Positions 1-11,579 of a stretch of 64,000 nt of DNA are shown here, in pieces (the stretch's first letter is position 1; each line of letters starts with the position of its first letter). Position numbers and translations under genes: made by a program. Under the pieces are notes generated by a model that made no database searches, was not told where the DNA came from, and worked only from the letters and a program-made list of their open reading frames with translations. Source of the DNA: Tubulanus polymorphus (taxonomy: Eukaryota; Nemertea; Palaeonemertea; Tubulaniformes; Tubulanidae); contig NW_027437445.1 of assembly GCF_964204645.1 (NCBI RefSeq), positions 1 through 64,000 on the forward strand. Reading direction: 5' to 3'.

Positions 1-598
1 TGGGAATAATAAGCTCCACTCGACAAACTCGTTCCCGTGCATTTTTATCTCTGTTTCAGCACACACACAGCCCCTCTACCATCAATGCCTAACCCCTGTT
101 CGACCAACTGTGGGCGTTTTCCTTTGAAACATAAGCCTAATTGTAAAAGATAAGCATTAATCTATGTTAATGCTGCATCTTTATCATGAAACCTAAGAAA
201 GATTATTCTATTATTTAGGCCTATTTAAATTTTCTGTCCACTACCACGTGGAAATAAGACCCAGTCAAAATTATGCATCACGCTTTGACGAAGAAATTGG
301 TTCTAGGCTATAAATTTTACGACTCAAACGAATCTTTTCCTCAAGCTTTTAGCCGCTTTTAGTTTGATGCAAAATGTCATTTGCTTTTTAAATGTGTAAC
401 TAGGCCTAATCAAAAGGAAAATTCAAAAGCAAACTTTGCCGGGCCAAGAGCCACATTGAATTCAATTTTTTCTGAACCATTATGCCTCTTTCATCATAAC
501 ATTATTTATCCTTTTTCAAGATCTTAGGCCTACAAGTAGAGAGAGGGCCTACGTTGGGTTCAAATCGGAATTTTAAGATTTATTTCATTTTATTCCAG

Positions 599-1187
599 GT
601 TTTCACTGTAGATTATCAAAGACATTTGGCGTTGTGGGAGTTCATAGTTGTTTGATAATCCATCATTTGTAAGTGTAAGGCTATTTGAGGGATTCGAAAC
701 CGACACTTTGTAAATTTTGTAGCTTTATTACGTTTAATTCCAGATGTTTATCATGACACGTTTCATTTTGGGGGTTTGTCAGCGAGTTGGTATGCTGTCG
801 GCAGAAGTAGTTTGATAATTCGTTTCATGTAAGTAAACAGCTATTTGAAGGATTCGAAACCGAAATCTGTATTGTGAATTTTTTAGTTGTATTTTGTTTG
901 ATTCTAGGTGAATAGGACATGATTCATTTTGGGAGTTTGTCCGCGAGTTTGTATACTGTCAAATGAAGTTTCTTCGTCAATTTGTCGTATGTAAGTATCA
1001 ATCTATAGGTTATATAGGCCCTATTAGGGGTTCGATACAGAAATTTGGTGAATTGCTCAGATTTATTTTAATTTATTCCAGGTTGTTATCAGAAAAATAT
1101 GTACTTTATTTCATAGGTTGGTCTTTGATTGAAAACTAAAAATGGATGATAGTTCTAAATTTGATGTTGATTCACATGACCAATCTA
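599..1187 (+). repeat. Tandem array of four exon-like cassettes
   Basis: Four diverged cassettes lie in tandem at 599-668, 744-828, 908-990 and 1082-1187. Each is preceded by a pyrimidine-rich acceptor (TTCCAG or TTCTAG) and followed by a GTAAGT or GTAAGTA donor. Cassettes 1-3 share a TTTGATAAT- or TCGTCAATT-like tail, and the spacers between cassettes share GGATTCGAAACCGA-like segments, so the array arose by duplication of an exon with its flanks (period about 145-175 bp). None of cassettes 1-3 has an open frame of note. This is the look of duplicated untranslated leader exons, possibly alternatives of one gene, but no transcript evidence is available here. Confidence 0.45.
1142..1187 (+). 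CDS. Possible first coding exon, 15 codons then splice donor
   Basis: The fourth cassette contains an ATG at 1142 in an A-rich context, then 15 open codons (MDDSSKFDVDSHDQS) and one extra base before a GTAAGTA donor at 1188. It could be the first coding exon of a host gene whose remaining exons I cannot find in this window. The peptide is short, acidic and unlike any family I recognise, so this is a tentative call resting on the ATG, the open frame and the good splice signals. Confidence 0.25.
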
Positions 1188-3340
1188 GTAAGTATGGCTC
1201 ACTCGTCTTTTAGAATAAGAGACCTATTGCATTAATCCTTCAATTCAAGTTGCTATACAACCTTTTATACAGATATTTACCTTATGTAACATGTATTTGC
1301 CATTAGCCATACAATTTAGTAAAACTTTTCCCGTCCAGATTTTGAAACATCATTTGACTCAATTTTTCCTCCTAGAAAATTGCTTTAGCTCATTCCAATG
1401 TTCGCAGTAAAAATGAATGTAGCATGTATGATTCCCATCCATCAATTTTGTCTTGTTTCGTATTTTTAGCGAAAATCTCGAAAAAGTCTGACGTCGAGGC
1501 AGGTGGTGGCCAGACAAAGACATATTCTTGGGAAATATTTAAAGACGCATGGCAAACACACTTATTGTTCACTTTTTTCCTATCCTTATTTTGAAATTGA
1601 AGTATTGTAATAAACTATTGATTTATTTTTGTTGATCAACACAACTAGTTTTGTTGTTTTCTTTCTTAATTTACATTTGAATTGGATGGTCATCTTGCGT
1701 AGGAGTCAGTTTGTCATCGAAGCAATACAGTCTAACTTGTTGACGATGCAGCGGGGCAGGGCGGTCATTACATTGTGGACTTATCCAAATTACACTTACA
1801 CAGCCCAACGTGTTTCAGTGTGTAAACTCCGTCGTACTCGGCATTATAAGACAGTGAGGAATTGAGTTTTAGTCACCTGAGCCCTCGGCTTGATTCGACC
1901 AAAAAGACCTTAACTGACTTCACAGAATTTGATTATGAGTCAAGGATTTTCTAAATTTCTGAATGCTTTCTCTGGTTTTAAGATCAATTCAAATTCAATC
2001 TTCAAAATATTTTATTGAAAGAAATTCTCCTGAGGACAGATTTTGAAATGAAGGATATATCTAGGCAAATAATTATAGCAAAATCAACTGATGATCATCA
2101 AGGTGAAGTTTTCATTCATCTTCGGCTAATTTGTCTACCCCTGATGATTGAAGCATTTCGGTTACTCGCGCCAATTAGTCAGCCACAGTCGATTCTCATG
2201 CCATCTGACCTCTTTCCATCTGTAATTAAGCAATCAAATGTAAGAATTACTTAGGTAAGGAGCGAAATAATATATAGATATCTTAGGAGACTATTTGAAA
2301 TCATGATTTTGTTGTGAAAATCTATTACTACAGTCTCGTAGAGCATGGACACCAAGCCACGTGGCATTGGTATTTTAAGGGCAATTCAGTTTACTCCAAA
2401 ACAAGTCAATGATTAACATTAAAAAAGCTTCATATCAAGGGTATGTCGCAGGACTCGTGACGCCCATGAATTATCATCCCATAATTACAATGAACCCAAT
2501 TATGCATGTACGTTAGCACGACTGATTACTAATCCAAATATTGCATTACAAAAAAAAAATTACGCAAAACGTCAAGTACTTACAGCATCTGAGACAGTTG
2601 CGCTTAAGTTAGCGTGTTAAGTTACGTCTTTGGCTGTCAATGTCGAAAAAGCCTAATTTGAAACATACATTTGCGCACTGTGGTTTAATATTCCTGCAAG
2701 AATCCGCAAAGGAATTGAAGACCGTAGTTCCCAGTTCATTCCACGAATAATAGCTGGAAAGAAAGTAATCAAAATAAATTGTCATGCACATTCAGTGTAA
2801 ACCAGGCCATAACTAGCTGCTATTAAGGCATTCCACTGACTGGCTCTACCCATTATATTTAGGGCCTAAATCTATTCTAGGCGCATCCCCCAAAAAAGCT
2901 AGGCATTAAGTAAGTAGCCAACAATGATCATTGCTTCACCGAGTAGGCCTACTCATTTGCTACCATACTCATATTATTAAAGAAATCATTTAATACATTC
3001 CCTGGTTAACGGATTCTCACCTTAAAATACATAAACTCCGCTGTCGTTGTCATCGATCCGAGTCGTCAACTGAACGCGGAAGTAAAATTCCGTGTGAAAA
3101 TCCCTAAAATTTCTGTCCATATCACGTTGATTTGACCCCGAAATCTTCAGGAAATGTAGCCAACGTAAATTGATTTACGAATAGAATTAATCAATTGACT
3201 CATTTTGGAAATCATGGTTTCGTGAAATTCATTAAAGTCCTAAAACTCGCGATATATTTAAGCCGAAAATGATTTCAACCATCCACCATGTTGTTTCATT
3301 AATAAAACAATTGTTGCGCGCCGGCGCTGTACTGTGATAA
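1188..3340. other. No recognisable gene
   Basis: A/T-rich host-like sequence. Frames on both strands are short and show no domain, repeat or codon signal that I can support. It may hold introns or intergenic DNA of the gene that starts at the cassettes upstream. Confidence 0.5.
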
Positions 3341-3344
3341 TGCA

Positions 3345-3425
3345 TGGTTTCACTAGGATTCGAACCCTCGCCCTCTCAGTTGGGAGTCAGACACCTTATC
3401 CACCATGCCACAGGACAGGACGCTC
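3345..3425 (-). mobile_element. tRNA-derived SINE head (Arg-like)
   Basis: Read on the minus strand this has a pol III A box (TGGTGGATAAGG) followed about 35 bases later by a perfect B box (GGGTTCGAATCC). The D-arm and anticodon-arm region resembles tRNA-Arg. The acceptor ends do not pair and the anticodon stem is mismatched, so it is not a working tRNA gene. It is best read as the head of a tRNA-derived SINE or a tRNA pseudogene; the 3' body of the SINE cannot be delimited. Confidence 0.5.
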
Positions 3426-3574
3426 TTTTTATCGTTAGTGGGAGTACCGGACAGGGCGAGTCGCGATTGCTACTATCATCCGGTGTTATCTTTCAGTAAG
3501 TAATTTTAAGTTTAAAATAGGACGGAGAGTGCATAGGTATAATCTACGCGGAGCGAATGCGTGTTATATTACTA

Positions 3575-3850
3575 TCAGAATTCTTCATTTCAATTAGAAG
3601 CAGTTAGTTGTCGAATCTGATAGAAGATGAATTTTATGTGCGAAAAAAAGTGGAAAATATGTAAATAATAATAATAACAATCAACAGAATTACAAAAGGG
3701 TTTTCGACGAAAGTCAGAAAACCCTAAATATAGCTGCCAAGCAGCGATGACGGGTTTTCTGCAAAGCCATTCAGAATGATGGGAATGGTAGTAAATTGAA
3801 ATATCGATACATAGAATAAAATGCATTGACAGATTCGAACCTAATATGCC
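3575..3850. repeat. Dispersed repeat, copy 1, with GGGTTTTC hairpin
   Basis: Contains an AAT run near 3665, then a segment that folds as AGGGTTTTC...CAGAAAACCCT, then a block reading ATATAGCTGCCAAGCAGCGATGACGGGTTTTCTGC. The same modules recur near 6480 and 7150-7250, so this is one copy of a diverged interspersed family. No coding capacity is seen. Confidence 0.45.
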
Positions 3851-6300
3851 GTGTAAACGTCAAATATGATTCAGCTTTGAAACCGAACATACGTGGACGT
3901 ACAATCACAAATATTAATTTATTTGACCAGCCATTTATTTTGGCATTCAAACATCATGATACTATATTATCACCATCCTTAAAAATGGATCTCTCCTATT
4001 AAGAACTCATCTTAAGCACCTGCTGAGTCGATAGATTGAGTGAATTTACAGATAAGAACGTACTATGATTTAGAATAGATTTAAGAAGTTAATTTTTTTA
4101 TTGAAATATTTGAATAAATACATATATTGTAGTGTAGATTCAATCAATAAATTATGAATTGATCTGGTCTGGGTTTCCGGCTGATGTTGATTTTGGCTTT
4201 CATGGATTACAAATTCTATAGTGATAAACAATTGATACCTGCAACATGTGTGTAAATCAAACCTATTCCACTTGTTGCGTGTGTTTCCTAATAAACAGGA
4301 GAGTCACTCTTGATCCGAGTTATTAGAAAAATAATGTTCATTTAGTTATAGAAATTCATTGCCTTTTTGGAAACTCTGTAATAATATTTGTTCTGTCCTA
4401 ATTTTTATTACTGTATGAACCATTGATATGCTTTGTAAATATGATGTAATAAAATAAATTTGAATTTGAATTAAATGTGAACATGAGAATCAAGCATAAC
4501 TTCTGTTTTTTCAACTTGTCTTTTGTTAACAGTTCCAGAGTTTCAATTACAATCAAATCCAAATTGGCTAAAAAGTACATAGGACTAAATGAAATGAACC
4601 GTTAGTTACTGCAAACCTATTCCAGTATTATGTCGATCGTGTTGAATCACTTTCCTTGAGTTGAAAGAATCAGATCTTCTATGGTGCAACATCGTTCGAA
4701 GAGAGATATCTTGGTGTTGACTGTCCTTGACCATCTAACTTCATGCGTTTGACATTGGAATCAGCATCATACCCATTTGAACTGCAAAATATTCATACAA
4801 AATGAAAACCTACAGTACATGTATACAGTAATCAAACTTTCACCGATGTTGGATATTTGAATGAACGTTGGGCTTATTTCAGTATTCTAAAGCAGGAAAT
4901 AATAAGCCCAATAAATTGGCCCTATTTCCATTGGAACAATTGTATAATGCGTACAGCAGCACTTATCAGTCAAGTATGGAGAAATCGGTATACCAAACCT
5001 ACGAACAGCAAAATGTACAGGCCTAAAATGATTTCTGGTATACAAGCCGTGACCACATCAACGTTTTGGTTTGACTATTAATGTCAGCAGGTCAGAGAAG
5101 GCCTGGCCAAATTTAATCACATGGCTCAAATCAATTAGCCTTTCTGCGTGTGAATACTTCACTGTATTGTTTTAAAAATAGGCCTATCGAGTGAATTAGT
5201 ACAAAGACTGAATTAGACTTTAGGCTAGTCCTGACCAAATCCTATCCATGTTATAATTGCACCAGTTATAGTAACATCACTGTAGGGCCGACGAGAGGGA
5301 AAAAGTTGTGTTTGTAGTACATAGGCATGGTAGGCTTGTCGTACTCACTTAATACTTAAAATGCTGTTGTTACCTGTACGTGACTGGTCGGTGATTTCTA
5401 CAGGTTAGCCGTATGTGAGTACGTTGACGCTCAGACTTGCAATATTGGGATTCGAAACCAAACGAAAAAAAATCCAGTTGTAGTCCAGTGATTTTTTACC
5501 CACCACAGTGCCACAGAACGTAACTGCAGGGTGGATGAAATTTGATTTACAAATAGCCTAGCCTCACCTTACCCAAACTCTATTCTTTCACGCATTTATA
5601 GTAACTCACGTACGGCGTTTTTAGGGAACTCACGTTCGGCGTTTTTAGGGAACTCACGTACGGTTAACCTGTGGATATCACCGTACAGTCACGTACGCGT
5701 AACAACTTCGTACTTAAAAAATGGTATTGGCTACTATATAATAGGCCTATAGACAAATAAATACCGGTAGGCTTTCTTAGCTTCCACACTTCACAACCGA
5801 ACCAACTGACCAACCAGTATATTTATTCCCAATCCCAGTACGCACCAACCGGCACAGGCCTAACACTGTTTGTCAACTGTGTGTACCGTAGTAGGCTATC
5901 GATAATCACCTGATACTTTTCTGTCGTTTGTTTTCTCTCTGAGACGATGTAATTCTGCACCGTAATTCTAGTAGCCCTCCGCGACTCAACGACCTTGATT
6001 TAAACTTGATCAATTAAAAATCTGTTTATTGACGCTTTTCGTTACATGAACTGATCAGCAATATACTTAAATGAAATAACCGGAATAACAAGAAATCAAA
6101 AATATTAAAGAGGTAACAAACAAATGCCCGTAAACCTGTCAGACACGCGAACGCCGGACTCGTAAACTATTGGACTCGGACCCGCTGAGCAATAAATTCA
6201 TAAAATTGACTTTGAAATTGATTGTGGAGAAGAGAGGGAATTATTCGATAGCTCTTCCTCGAAAAGAAGAGAGAAATTTCGGAAAAAAAAACAACATTGC
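3851..6300. other. No recognisable gene
   Basis: No frame with domain or splice support. At about 5600-5665 a short imperfect tandem repeat of roughly 24 bp (AACTCACGTACGGCGTTTTT) occurs about three times. Otherwise A/T-rich host-like sequence. Confidence 0.45.
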
Positions 6301-6302
6301 TA

Positions 6303-6545
6303 CTAATTGAACGGAGCCAAATTTCCGATGTTTACGGCTCGTGGATTTATCAAAATTCCCATACAGTATCTGGAGATTGAAGTGAGCTGAAGGATATCAT
6401 ACGGATTGTATCGGCGACAGCGGTAAGGTAAGGAAGCCTTTACACTTTTAACAAAAACTGTGTGGAAAAGGGAAAAAAAATGAATATAGCTGCAAAGCAG
6501 CGATAACGGGTTTCTGCCTTGCTGGATGAGGAGCGCCACTTAGGG
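6303..6545. repeat. Dispersed repeat, copy 2
   Basis: Shares the ATATAGCTGCAAAGCAGCGATAACGGG block with the copy near 3728, and an upstream segment (gagccaaatttccgatgttt, then the cgacagcggtaag region) with the copy at 6960-7160. The alignment is diverged, so the edges are approximate. No coding sequence is evident. Confidence 0.4.
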
Positions 6546-6959
6546 GTCAGCTGATAACATGGCTATGTTGATTCACATGGGATACTACGCGAACAGTTCT
6601 AATGTACCAAGGTTAGGGGATACGACACCGAGAATAACGAAGATACGGTACTTTTACCATGCCCAAGTGGCCGGTAATTTGCCGGTTAGCATACTACTGA
6701 ATTACAATCGAAAAAACCGATGCTAGAATGAGTTTTCAACATTAACGCCCCCTAGTGGTTAAAATAGGAACTAATTATGTTAGGGATTCGTTGTATCTCA
6801 TATCCAGGTACATGTATATCAATTTTCATAGAAATCCCTTTATCCGCTTAGTAGCTATCAATGAAAATGCATTTCCAGCAAAATGTAGGTGGCGCTCCTG
6901 AAGAACCATATAAGTTACCTACTTAAACCATACATCCATACTTCACAAGTATCTTGAAA

Positions 6960-7154
6960 AGGGCTGCTAAACTGAATCGGGCTTAAATTTCGATGTTTAG
7001 AGGCTCACAGTGAGTAAACAGTGGCATACTGATTGATATTATACGCAGTATTTGTCAATGCAGCGTAGTACTTGTGATACAGAATGGATTCACCGACAGC
7101 GAAAGTAAGTTGCAGTAGTTTATATGCTTTCAGTAAGATCCAGTGTGAAAAAGG

Positions 7155-7190
<36 letters not shown>

Positions 7191-7204
7191 TAATAATAAT
7201 CAGC
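6960..7204. repeat. Dispersed repeat, copy 3, ending in (AAT)n
   Basis: The 5' part matches copy 2 (TTCGATGTTTA, CACCGACAGCGAAAGTAAG and CAGTGTGAAAAAGG modules). It ends in an AAT microsatellite at about 7158-7200, which leads directly into the hairpin repeats that follow. The apparent poly-Asn reading frame here is only the microsatellite. Confidence 0.4.
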
Positions 7205-7455
7205 AGGAATACAATAGGGTTTCTGCGAAGGCAGCAGAAACCCTAATAATCACGCGTATTTCAATAGGGTTTTCTGTGAAGAAACAGACAACCCTAATAA
7301 TCATGCGAATTTCAATAGGGTTTTCTGTGAAGAAACAGAAAACCCTAATAATCACGCGAATTTCAATAGGGTTTTTACTGTGAAGAAACAGAAAACCCTA
7401 ATAATCACGCGAATTTCAATAGCGTTTTCTGTGAAGAAACAGAAATCCCTTATTA
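7205..7455. repeat. Tandem 51-bp hairpin repeats
   Basis: Five near-identical units with a period of about 51 bp. In the cleanest unit the arms are AGGGTTTTCTG and CAGAAAACCCT, a perfect 11-bp stem around an 8-base loop, followed by a spacer AATAATCACGCGAATTTCAAT. Stems are kept in most units despite point changes elsewhere. The array stops a few bases before the left edge of the Polinton remnant that follows. Confidence 0.75.
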
Positions 7456-7469
7456 CATATCTTCAACTA

Positions 7470-7543
7470 GCTAGTATTTAAAATTCTTTAACTTTAACTA
7501 GCTAGAATACTTATATTTTTTTTTCGCTTTTTCTCTAATATAA
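7470..7543 (+). repeat. Polinton remnant A: terminal-type A/T-rich edge and leader of gene X
   Basis: Carries two AACTAGCTAG motifs at about 7475 and 7503. Related AACTAGCTT and AACTAGCT motifs punctuate the terminal repeats at 12950-13250 and 63914-64000. A T-run (TTTTTTTTCGCTTTTT) followed by AATATAAATG runs straight into the start of gene X, the same promoter layout as in the intact Polinton at 49-64 kb. Confidence 0.5.
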
Positions 7544-8125
7544 ATGTCAAAGAAATTGAGTAAAAATAATACCGATATTGAAAAGACAATTGAGGATTTA
7601 GGAATTGCAGATAATAAAGATACAGTTGTTTCTAATTGTGCTCAAGTTGATAATAATATTGATTTTGAATACTATTTAACATGTAAGCACCATCTTGAAT
7701 AACTAATTGCTGGTGGAATTAAATCTAAGGATTTCTTGGGAAAAATTATAACTTTTCAAGAATTAGATGCCATGAAACCAGATAAAGTAATCAAACATTT
7801 CAAGATATATGAAGAAGCTAGATTAGCTCGAATAAACGACTCTATAAGTGATGGTATTATAAAATGTTATTCTAAATTATGTAACCGGATAATACCAATT
7901 GATGATGAAAATAAATTATATATCGATTTAAAAAATGACTACTTAGTTATGACAGAATTACAAATATGGGTTGGATACGCTTCATTCCAATTAGGTGGAA
8001 TGATGACATTAATTTCTACTGCAGTTATAACATTTTCTAATATCAAACCTATAGCATGTAAAGATAAAAGTAAATCAGAAGATATTGAAACAGAACAAAA
8101 ATTAAGCAGAATAAATAAGCGATGA
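7544..8125 (+). pseudogene. Polinton accessory protein 'X' (remnant A)
   Basis: About 193 codons in one frame from an ATG that sits in a TATAAATG leader. A single in-frame TAA at 7700-7702 breaks it after 52 codons. The rest has the CKHHLE, ELDAMKPDKVIKHFKIYEEARL and DLKNDYLVMTEL blocks that recur in the minus-strand copy at 12.4-12.9 kb. From memory, proteins with this block order are frequent in Polintons and related predicted proteins of cnidarians and other invertebrates; no biochemical function is known to me. A hydrophobic stretch lies near the C-terminus (FQLGGMMTLISTAVITF). The 3' end overlaps the start of gene Y, as it does in the other copy, so the two are probably co-expressed. 'X' is my label. 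Confidence 0.7.
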
Positions 8126-8479
8126 TATTAAGAAGAGACCTAGATCTCAAAAACAAATTAAATGGGCAAGGGAATTAGGTAAAGATCTGCAGAATTAAAA
8201 AAAGCTAAGAAAAAGAAATTGACTGATATAAATGAACCACAGAAATTATCTGTTATTGATTTGAATGATAATCCATCTGATTCTTCTAATGCTGGAAGTA
8301 ATAAAAAATTATATATTACAATTGGATTAGTAACAGTTATTATATTCTCTGGTGTAATATATAAATATAGGTATAAATCTGATGATAAAGATGATTCCGA
8401 TGATAAACCTATTATACCAGAAAATAAATCAAATGATAAAATCATTAAAAAAAAACCAAGATTATTATTAATGGATTAA
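8115..8479 (+). pseudogene. Polinton accessory membrane protein 'Y' (remnant A)
   Basis: Begins with a basic block (KKRPRSQKQIKWARELGK) and, after a frameshift near 8185-8190, continues with a Lys-rich linker and one transmembrane segment (LYITIGLVTVIIFSGVIY, near 8310-8365), then a charged tail. The expected start codon within ATAAATG now reads ATA at 8115-8117; the minus-strand copy at 12399 still has ATG. Order and overlap with X are the same in both copies. Likely a small single-pass membrane protein of the element; function unknown. Confidence 0.6.
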
Positions 8480-8488
8480 ATAAATAAG

Positions 8489-9567
8489 ATGAAAAAAAGA
8501 ACAATATTTAAGAGATTTATATTATAACCCAGAGAGTGAAGTATAATATTCTAGTGTTTCAGAATTATGGGATAAAATTAAAACTGATAAAGAAAATATA
8601 GAATATAGTGAACTAAGATTATGGTTACAAAATCAACCAACATATCAAATCCATAAGAAAATGGATAAAAATTATTTAACAAGAAAAGTTATGGTTTCAT
8701 ATATCGATCACCAATGGCAAGCGGATTTAATTAACATGAAGAACTTAGAGGAATACAACAAAGGTTATTTCTGGATATTAAATGTTATAGATATATTCAG
8801 CAGATACGCATGGAGTATACCAATAAAGAATAAAACAGGCATAGAAGTTACAAATGCTTTTAAAAATATATTTAAAGAAGCTATCCCAGGTAAGATACAA
8901 TTTGATGAAGGTCAGGAATTCTATAATAAACATTGAAAAAAATTATTATCTGATAACGATGTAGAGTATTTTTCAACACACTCAGATAAAAAAGCATCTA
9001 TTATAGAAAGATTTAATAAAACATTGAAAACTAGAATGTGGAAATATTTTACTGCTTATGAAACATATAAATATATCGACGTGTTAGATGATTTAGTGAA
9101 AGGTTATAGTAATTCTAAATATTCTAGTATTGGTATGAAACTAATAAATGCTAGAAAAGAAGATAATTCAGAAAAAGTTTGGAATAATTTATATGGAGCA
9201 TTTGTTACACATGATTTTGGAGAACCAAAATTTAAAATAGGACAGCATGTAAGAATATCTAAATATAGAGAAACATTTTATGAACGTTATACTTCAAATT
9301 TTACAGAAGAAATATTCAAGATTAAAAAGACAATATTAACTAAACCTTTTGTTTATAAATTAGAAGATTTAAAGAAATATAAGTTATTTCTATGAACAAG
9401 AATTATCACTTGTGCCAAATCCAGATGAAATAGAATACAAAATAGAAAAAGTATTTAGAACAAAAGCTCTTAAAGGAAAAAAGTATTCTTTGGTGAAATA
9501 TAAAGCGTATGATGATAAATTTATTGAATGGATTTCATCTAGTAAAATTAAAAGAATAAATGAATAA
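8489..9567 (+). pseudogene. Polinton integrase with chromodomain (remnant A)
   Basis: Homologous along its length to the intact integrase at 62177-63304. The N-terminal part (EQYLRDLYYNPES-like) is broken by stops. Then come MVSYIDHQWQADLINM with the first catalytic Asp, QFDEGQEF with the second Asp, and IIERFNKTLKTRMW with the Glu, so the DDE triad is still legible. An SH3-like and chromodomain tail follows (YKIEKVFRTKALKGKKYSLV). In-frame stops occur near 8549, 8934 and 9393 together with small frameshifts, so it cannot make a working enzyme. It lies directly downstream of Y, whereas in the third Polinton the capsid gene precedes integrase, so an internal deletion between Y and integrase is likely. 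Confidence 0.85.
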
Positions 9568-10151
9568 AGATTCATTTATATTTGAACCACGTAACCAACT
9601 GTGGTAAAACACATTTCATATAAGATTTATTAGAAACTATTTATAAGAATCATTTTGATAATATAATATTATTCTGCCCTACTTATGAAATGAAGAAAAC
9701 ATACACTAGAGATATAGTTAAGATAAAAAAGTTTATTGTATTCAATCCTAAAACAGTAAAAGAAAATTTAGATAATTGTATTAAAATAGCAATTGATATT
9801 TATAAAGGATCAAATACATTATTCATCATAGATGATTGCGCTAATTTACATGATTCAAAAGTTAGAGAGAGAGAACTATGTTATTTAGCTTTTTCTGGTA
9901 GACATTTTGGGATAACAACATGGGTTTTAAATCAAAAATATAATTCAATTGTTAAAGGTTTTAGGGAGAATATAAGATTTCTAGTTTTATTCTACAATAA
10001 AGATAGAAAATCAATGCAACAATCATTTCAAGAAAATCAAATTATACCTACTGAATTACATGATGAATATATGAATAAATTAAAAAGTAATAAAGGTTCA
10101 AAATTACTTCTGAAGCTTCAATTTCCTTATGAATATGAATTTATAAAATAA
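9560..10151 (+). pseudogene. Polinton packaging ATPase (remnant A)
   Basis: FtsK/HerA-type genome-packaging ATPase. Starts MNKDSFIFEP, overlapping the end of the integrase. A deletion of about 20-25 bases removes the first half of the P-loop; only VTNCGKT remains, in another frame. From 9690 a 153-codon stretch is open, with Walker B (NTLFIIDDCANLH), the sensor-like LAFSGRHFGITTWVLNQ block and FRENIRFLVLFYNKDR. It ends at the family's natural C-terminus (YEYEFIK). The P-loop damage makes it inactive. Confidence 0.85.
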
Positions 10152-10483
10152 GGCATTGAAAGCATTTATGTATTAGATACGTATTAGATACGTATTAGAT
10201 ACCTTATTACGTATTAAGTACGAATTAGGTAGGTATTAGATATATTAATACTTAAAACCCCCTTTTTTAAAATATAATATTTATTTTAATTTTTCAACTA
10301 ATATATTTTTATTTTTTCAACTAAGTTTGAAAATAATAAAGGTTATTTAGATTAATAAATATTAGATACATAAATACTTAAATACGTATTAGATACGTAT
10401 TAGATACGTGTTAAATACCTAAATGCTTAAAACCCCTTTGTTTATTAACTATTATTTTATACCATTTTCAACTATTATTTTAT
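10152..10483. repeat. TTAGATACGTA repeats between opposed Polinton halves
   Basis: Two clusters of GTATTAGATAC-type units (about 10165-10245 and 10364-10425), each followed by ACTTAAAACCCC or GCTTAAAACCCC and a T-rich tract. The two clusters are direct repeats about 200 bp apart. No gene is seen. The block separates plus-strand genes on the left from minus-strand genes on the right. Confidence 0.6.
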
Positions 10484-11304
10484 ATGAATGTGAGATAATT
10501 AACATCATTTTCATCATCATCCTCCAATTCATCATCAGACTCTAACAATCTATTAAACCTATCTACCGGATCATCATAAGTTTCTTCATTATAATCCTTT
10601 TTCATCCTATCGACCGCATCATTAATAGTTCCTACTTTACGTTTCGTCCAATCTGTATCTATATAATCTTCATTATTAATATGCTTATGTGTAACTATAT
10701 TTTCATTATCCTCTTTCTTAGTGTTGGACCTTAATATTTTATTTACAATGTTTGATCCTAATATTTTATTAGCATCAGTTAAATCTAATTCATCTTTACT
10801 GTGTTCAGGTTCCTTAGATAAAAATTCACCTAATAAATCTTTATATAAATCTTTACCATTTACTTTTTTATTTGAAACAAACTTTGTTACATATCTAAAT
10901 GGGTGTTCTATAAATTATCTTAAACCAACGCGTTTTATAACATTAGTAATATTTACAGCTGTATTCATATGGTTATTCCAATTTGATGGGCTGTTTGAAA
11001 ATTCACCTTTACAATAATCACAATAATTTCTTTTTTCACTATAATCTAATATTATTTCATTATTATATGTAGAAGGTAAAACATTATCAGATGTAGAAGG
11101 TAAAACATTATTATCAATTTCATTACTTAAATTATCAACAACTTTACTTTTATTATTATCGATTTCTATTAGTTTAGTTTTATAATTTTTGAAAATATAA
11201 TCAAATATCAAAGCTATTTTACAAGGTATTACATAATATAAGCCATCATTATTTTCATGTTAATCAATGTATGGAATATGTTTATACACTTTACCTGCCT
11301 CCAT
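10484..11304 (-). pseudogene. Unknown Polinton-type zinc-finger protein 'Z'
   Basis: A roughly 270-codon reading frame on the minus strand starts MEAGKVYKHIP right after a TTTTATAATAAATG leader and runs to 10484, interrupted by stops at about 11260 and 10915. It has one treble-clef-like or C2H2-like motif (YCDYCKGEFSNSPSNW..H) where the last His appears lost, a repeated NVLPSTSD/NVLPSTYN segment, and an acidic C-terminus (ESDDELEDDDEND). I do not recognise a specific family. The promoter-like leader and the A/T-rich codon use match the Polinton genes. It may be a DNA-binding accessory protein. Confidence 0.5.
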
Positions 11305-11374
11305 TTATTATAAAATTTTTATGAAAACTAAAATTTTAATACATAACACTATTCAATTGAGAATTTATGATATT

Positions 11375-11515
11375 TTATTGCGCGTCAGATATAATATAAA
11401 TGTGCATTTTGAAATTTAAGCTTCCTTTTTTCTTTGTCATGAATAATTGTATCCCTTCTTTAGTGTTCTGCAGCTTTTTACCAGATCCATGTAATAAATT
11501 AGTAATTGGTAAATC
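11375..11515 (-). pseudogene. C-terminal fragment of Polinton major capsid protein
   Basis: About 45 codons match the last part of the capsid protein at 61505-62146: NLLHGSGKKLQNTKEGIQLF, then KKGSLNFKMHIYIISDAQ. Similarity stops abruptly at about 11515, where a different sequence begins. This is the second jelly-roll end of a double-jelly-roll capsid protein, left behind by rearrangement. Confidence 0.75.
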
Positions 11516-11517
11516 AG

Positions 11518-11579
11518 GGTTTTCAGACCAGAGTACGAGAGTACGACACACCACTAGTAATTTTTCCTCGTAATAAATG
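11518..11579 (+). promoter_or_regulatory. Copy of the polymerase-gene leader
   Basis: The segment from TTTTCAGACCAGAG through GACACACCACTAGTAATTTTTCCTCGTAATAAATG closely matches the leader just upstream of the DNA polymerase gene at 49268-49338 (CAGATCAGAG ... GACACCACTCATC ... AAGTAATTTTTTTTT ... ATAAATG). Here the ATG opens only a short frame with no polymerase similarity. It is probably an orphaned promoter or leader of a lost Polinton gene. Confidence 0.5.

Noticed and set aside
3345-3425. Functional tRNA-Arg gene
   Set aside because: A and B boxes are good but the acceptor arms do not pair and the anticodon stem is mismatched.
7084-7383. 99-codon frame with a poly-Asn run
   Set aside because: Reads through an (AAT)n run and the 51-bp hairpin repeats; repeated peptide is due to the repeat alone.
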